Shown piece by piece: positions 61,214 through 64,000 of a stretch of DNA of 64,000 nt. The stretch comes from Anaerolineales bacterium (GTDB lineage Bacteria; Chloroflexota; Anaerolineae; Anaerolineales; UBA4823), in assembly GCA_016932955.1 (NCBI GenBank), contig JAFGBV010000245.1:1-64000 (forward strand), given 5' to 3'. The translations under genes were made by a program, and so were the position numbers. The notes beneath the pieces were generated by a model, which saw only the letters and a list, made by a program, of their open reading frames with translations, did not search any database and had not been told where the DNA came from. Numbering within the stretch: the stretch's first letter is position 1; every line of letters begins with the position of its first letter.

Positions 61214-62179
61214 TCAGATATTGTTGATCACCGGAACCGATACCGTATTGATGATTTCTTTGATCACATCTTCGGCCGCTTTGCGAACTGCCCACAGATC
61301 TGGCTCGAGGATCAGGCGGTGAATGAGCACAGGCTCAGCAAAGCGTTTTACATCATCTGGAATCACATAAGTACGACCTTGCATGGCAGCGTTGGCGCGC
61401 ACCAATTTCAACAGCGCCAATGTACCGCGCGGGCTGGAGCCAACTGCTACCTGTCGGCTTTGTCTTGTTTTAGTCACCAAATTAACAATATAACGTTCAA
61501 TGTCAAATTCGACATGCACTTCCTCTACAGCCTGGCGCATGGCGATCAGGCCCTCTGCATTCGTTACAGCACGTAAATCAAAGGCATCACTCTTACGTGC
61601 TCTACGCCGGCGCAGGATCTCGTGCTCTTCTTCTACACTCGGATAACCGATGGCGAGTTTCATGATAAAGCGATCCAGTTGTGCTTCTGGCAAGGGAAAT
61701 GTGCCTTCATACTCAATAGGGTTCTGCGTGGCTATTACAATGAAGGGTTCATCGAGCTTCATTGTCTCCCCTTCAATGGTCACCTGATATTCCTGCATTG
61801 CCTCCAGCAAAGCCGATTGGGTGCGGGGGGAGGCGCGATTGATTTCATCGGCCAGGATGACATTGGCAAAGACTGGCCCCTTGCGCAGGGTAAACTGATT
61901 CTGCTCTCGGTCGTACACATACCCCCCAGTGATGTCGCCAGGCAGCAGGTCAGGGGTGAACTGGATGCGCTTGAATGACATTCCCAACGCAGTGGCAAAA
62001 CTATTAGCGATCAGGGTTTTGGCTAGGCCGGGATAATCCTCCAGCAACACATGGCCACCGGGCGACAGCAATGCAGCCATGATCTTTTCCAGGATGATTC
62101 TTTTCCCAACGACCGCCTTCTCCACCTCATCAATTACAGCCTTCGATAGTTCTGCGACTTCAGATAATGCGATCATCAT
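61214..62179 (-). CDS. MoxR-family AAA+ ATPase
   Basis: 321 residues with the MoxR pattern: VVGKRIILEKIMAALLSPGG, HVLLEDYPGLAKT for Walker A (GLAKT), VILADEINRASPRTQSALLEAM for Walker B, and IATQNPIEYEGTFPLPEAQLD. MoxR proteins act as chaperone-like ATPases for metal-enzyme or complex maturation. The start MMIALSEVAE is set by AAGGAGA 6 bases upstream; it overlaps the end of the preceding gene by 20 bases. Confidence 0.92.
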   Translation of the reverse strand: MMIALSEVAELSKAVIDEVEKAVVGKRIILEKIMAALLSPGGHVLLEDYPGLAKTLIANSFATALGMSFKRIQFTPDLLPGDITGGYVYDREQNQFTLRKGPVFANVILADEINRASPRTQSALLEAMQEYQVTIEGETMKLDEPFIVIATQNPIEYEGTFPLPEAQLDRFIMKLAIGYPSVEEEHEILRRRRARKSDAFDLRAVTNAEGLIAMRQAVEEVHVEFDIERYIVNLVTKTRQSRQVAVGSSPRGTLALLKLVRANAAMQGRTYVIPDDVKRFAEPVLIHRLILEPDLWAVRKAAEDVIKEIINTVSVPVINNI

Positions 62180-62858
62180 GCACAATCTCCTTTTGGATCT
62201 CCAGAAACTGGATGATCTGATCTATTTTTTGTTGATTGGTAAGCCCAGTCGTTTCAGTTCTCACCCCAAGCAGGAATTCCCGGATCATGCGCCACAGCCT
62301 GCTCAAAGGATCAGCCGTCAGGCGCAGCTGACTACCAGGCTGGATATGCAGCAGCATCATAACTGCTTCTGGCACTGCCTTCTCGTTTTCCTCCAGCCAC
62401 AACTCTGCCTCATGCCGGCTGCACCCTTCACGAAACGCCACCGTATCGAGAACCAGCTTGCGCAGCTCGACTACCGAAAAACGCGTTAAGAAGGGCTGAT
62501 GATGCAGCCGACGCACCTCATGATGCCAGAAGGTCAGGCGACCGCTTTCTGCTTCTACGCGGTAACTGGTCATCCCAGGAGGCATGTAACTACGACCTTT
62601 GCCATCAGCCCTGAGGATCGAGCGCAGCATATTTTGTTGCTGTGGGAGAGACATCAAGATCAAGAAATACAGAAGCGCAATGAACAATCCCCAGATTTCT
62701 TGGGAGTTACTGTGCACGACACGGCGAATGTTATCATATGCTCGCAATGCAGGCACAACCAGCCAGACTGTCACCTCATCCCGAAAAACTAGAGAAAGGA
62801 TGAGCAACGAGGCGATGAAAACAATTGCCAGGTAAATCCAAAATGCGCGTTTCTTCAT
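62160..62858 (-). CDS. Membrane protein of MoxR cluster, unknown
   Basis: 232 residues with two N-terminal TM helices (about 8-26 and 57-73) and a cytosolic tail that includes a central beta-like section and a helical C-terminus ending VHDDRII. No family recognised. It lies between the DUF4129 and MoxR genes and overlaps the MoxR start, so it is likely part of the same complex. Confidence 0.65.
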   Translation of the reverse strand: MKKRAFWIYLAIVFIASLLILSLVFRDEVTVWLVVPALRAYDNIRRVVHSNSQEIWGLFIALLYFLILMSLPQQQNMLRSILRADGKGRSYMPPGMTSYRVEAESGRLTFWHHEVRRLHHQPFLTRFSVVELRKLVLDTVAFREGCSRHEAELWLEENEKAVPEAVMMLLHIQPGSQLRLTADPLSRLWRMIREFLLGVRTETTGLTNQQKIDQIIQFLEIQKEIVHDDRII

Positions 62859-62865
62859 TACAATC

Positions 62866-63741
62866 TCACTGTTTCAATGATTCGCAATGCGCAATGATCG
62901 CCCGCAGGCTGGACAAGGCTTGTTCCACACCGCTTTCGCCCGCAGGGATGCTCCCATAACGTACCTGCTCAAACAATTGGGTCAACGTGTGTACGGCATC
63001 CTGAGGAAAACCCATCTTACCCAATACGCGCTCAAATTCGCGGGGAGTCATTGCTGGTTCACGCGTTAGCGCGAGCTGCGTTTGCAACACCTGGCTCATC
63101 TGGGCATAACAGCGAATCACTGCATCTTTTAGTTCGCCGCCACTTTCCAATACATCAACCGCGGCCTGTGCTTCTTCTGCTATTGCTTCAGCTATTGATG
63201 GATATAACCTGCGGCGAATTAACAGCCATAAAAAGGCAGCAATGGCAGTTGCACCTGCCGCAGCGATTACAACCCCCACAGCTGTGACCGCCCAAGAGTT
63301 AGGGGTGAGTTGGATATCTGGCATCACCGCTGGTTCTTCGGTATAAGTCAGTTCCGGCTCAAGCCCATCGGATTCCATATACGTAGTCTCCGGGATAGGC
63401 ATTGGATCCTCAACGACACGATCATACAGCGTGTGGGCACAGAAGTAGATCAATGCGAAGAGCAGAATCATGGCAACCAAGCGGATTCGGCCTTCCTTCG
63501 TTAGGAAGATCGAGAAAAAAGCAAGCACATACAGGAAAATGAACAGGTAAAAGATACCTTGCAGATCAGGGGTAGAAATACCTGGCGCCAGATTTAGAGA
63601 TGGGTCTTGAGTGGCAAACGCCCCCAAAACTCCGCCGCCTTGCAACAAGATCCCCGAAAGACCCATTGCCAGCAACGCCATCGCAGCTATTGCCAGGCCA
63701 AGCAAGAAGATCACCCTGCGTTTGCGTGGTGTGAGCATCAT
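62866..63741 (-). CDS. DUF4129-domain membrane protein
   Basis: 291 residues with TM helices near residues 10-32, 65-80, 87-105 and 150-172, and a C-terminal DUF4129 domain (AVIRCYAQMSQVLQTQLALT, then REPAMTPREFERVLGKMGFP and LFEQVRYG). DUF4129 proteins accompany MoxR and DUF58 partners and sometimes transglutaminase-like proteases. It is the first gene of this minus-strand cluster after the response regulator gene. Role in complex assembly or envelope proteolysis is inferred. Confidence 0.88.
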   Translation of the reverse strand: MMLTPRKRRVIFLLGLAIAAMALLAMGLSGILLQGGGVLGAFATQDPSLNLAPGISTPDLQGIFYLFIFLYVLAFFSIFLTKEGRIRLVAMILLFALIYFCAHTLYDRVVEDPMPIPETTYMESDGLEPELTYTEEPAVMPDIQLTPNSWAVTAVGVVIAAAGATAIAAFLWLLIRRRLYPSIAEAIAEEAQAAVDVLESGGELKDAVIRCYAQMSQVLQTQLALTREPAMTPREFERVLGKMGFPQDAVHTLTQLFEQVRYGSIPAGESGVEQALSSLRAIIAHCESLKQ

Positions 63742-63784
63742 CGCATATTTTACTCTATGATTGCTAATAAGGTTCGCTTAGCGA

Positions 63785-64000
63785 TCAAGCAGTATCATCG
63801 CGACGCACCAACCCTTGTTGCCAGGCATACACCGCTGCCTGTGTGCGGTCTGCCAGGTGGAGCTTGCTCAGGATATTACTCACATGGCCTTTTACAGTAT
63901 TTTCACTAATGACGAGTTTTTCGGCGATCTGATTATTGGTCAGCCCGTTGGCAATCAGCCGCAATACTGCTTGCTCGCGCTCGGTCAGATCTGTGAACAG
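63785..64000 (-). CDS. LuxR/NarL-type response regulator, 5' part outside window
   Basis: The last 71 codons are visible: LTEREQAVLRLIANGLTNNQ, IAEKLVISENTVKGHVSNIL, SKLHLADRTQAAVYAWQQ and a short tail. This is a full GerE/LuxR helix-turn-helix, probably the output domain of a NarL-family two-component regulator whose receiver domain lies beyond 64000. It lies 43 bases upstream of the DUF4129 gene, same strand. Whether it pairs with the GAF kinase at 38.8-40.5 kb cannot be told. Confidence 0.88.
   Translation of the reverse strand: MFTDLTEREQAVLRLIANGLTNNQIAEKLVISENTVKGHVSNILSKLHLADRTQAAVYAWQQGLVRRDDTA

Overview
The window reads as a chromosomal segment from a bacterium of the Chloroflexota, most likely the Anaerolineae or a close class. 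The pointers are a secreted repeat protein ending in an LPLVWR-type motif, a bacterial family B DNA polymerase, a mevalonate pathway of archaeal flavour, a PadR-controlled FtsX-type ABC transporter, and GC-rich coding with Shine-Dalgarno starts. This assignment is inference. No rRNA, tRNA, CRISPR array or IS element was seen.

Layout. 1-5.3 kb: a small membrane protein, an HD hydrolase, two membrane proteins, and an operon of a UbiD-family decarboxylase plus the two subunits of an aconitase X enzyme, matching the lower archaeal mevalonate route. 5.3-11.2 kb (minus strand): a DMSO-reductase-type molybdoenzyme operon (A, B and C subunits), interrupted by a GxxExxY gene between near-identical inverted repeats and by two shortened membrane glycosyltransferase genes. 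11.2-14.1 kb: an unknown secreted or anchored protein, a class V aminotransferase, and a peroxiredoxin-glutaredoxin fusion whose catalytic cysteine codon is TGA, read here as selenocysteine. 14.1-17.3 kb: a three-gene module of family B polymerase, a small helical protein and a RecA/ImuA-like protein. 17.3-22.3 kb: LuxR and PadR regulators and an ABC exporter. 22.3-35.3 kb: WD40 lipoprotein, tyrosine phosphatase, adenylate cyclase, galactokinase, membrane glycosyltransferase, CoA-transferase pair, P5C dehydrogenase and the MsrPQ methionine sulfoxide repair pair. 35.4-40.5 kb: MFS exporter, stand-alone DnaJ-type zinc finger protein, SDR enzyme, SpoU methyltransferase and GAF histidine kinase.

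40.8-44.9 kb: HMG-CoA reductase, HMG-CoA synthase, thiolase and a DUF35 protein in one operon, the upper mevalonate pathway with the archaeal thiolase/HMGS/DUF35 set. With the 2.3-5.3 kb operon it suggests acetyl-CoA to isopentenyl phosphate by the archaeal route; mevalonate kinase and isopentenyl phosphate kinase are not in the window. 45-46 kb holds decayed toxin-antitoxin genes and an oxidoreductase fragment. 46.3-49.3 kb encodes a secreted protein with 14 tandem repeats, and 49.4-51.7 kb a GH3 beta-glucosidase.

51.9-58.3 kb is a bacterial microcompartment operon of the sugar-phosphate-utilising kind: RpiB-like isomerase, DeoC aldolase, acylating aldehyde dehydrogenase, one BMC-H, one BMC-T, three BMC-P vertex proteins, an EutJ-like protein and an unknown accessory protein. 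It would cleave deoxyribose 5-phosphate inside a shell and turn acetaldehyde into acetyl-CoA. The end of the window holds a beta-lactamase remnant, an orphan corrinoid protein, a MoxR/DUF58/DUF4129 operon, and the C-terminus of a LuxR-type response regulator cut by the window edge.

A recurrent oddity is genes shortened by apparent in-frame internal deletions (GT87, PIN toxin, beta-lactamase) or terminal truncations.
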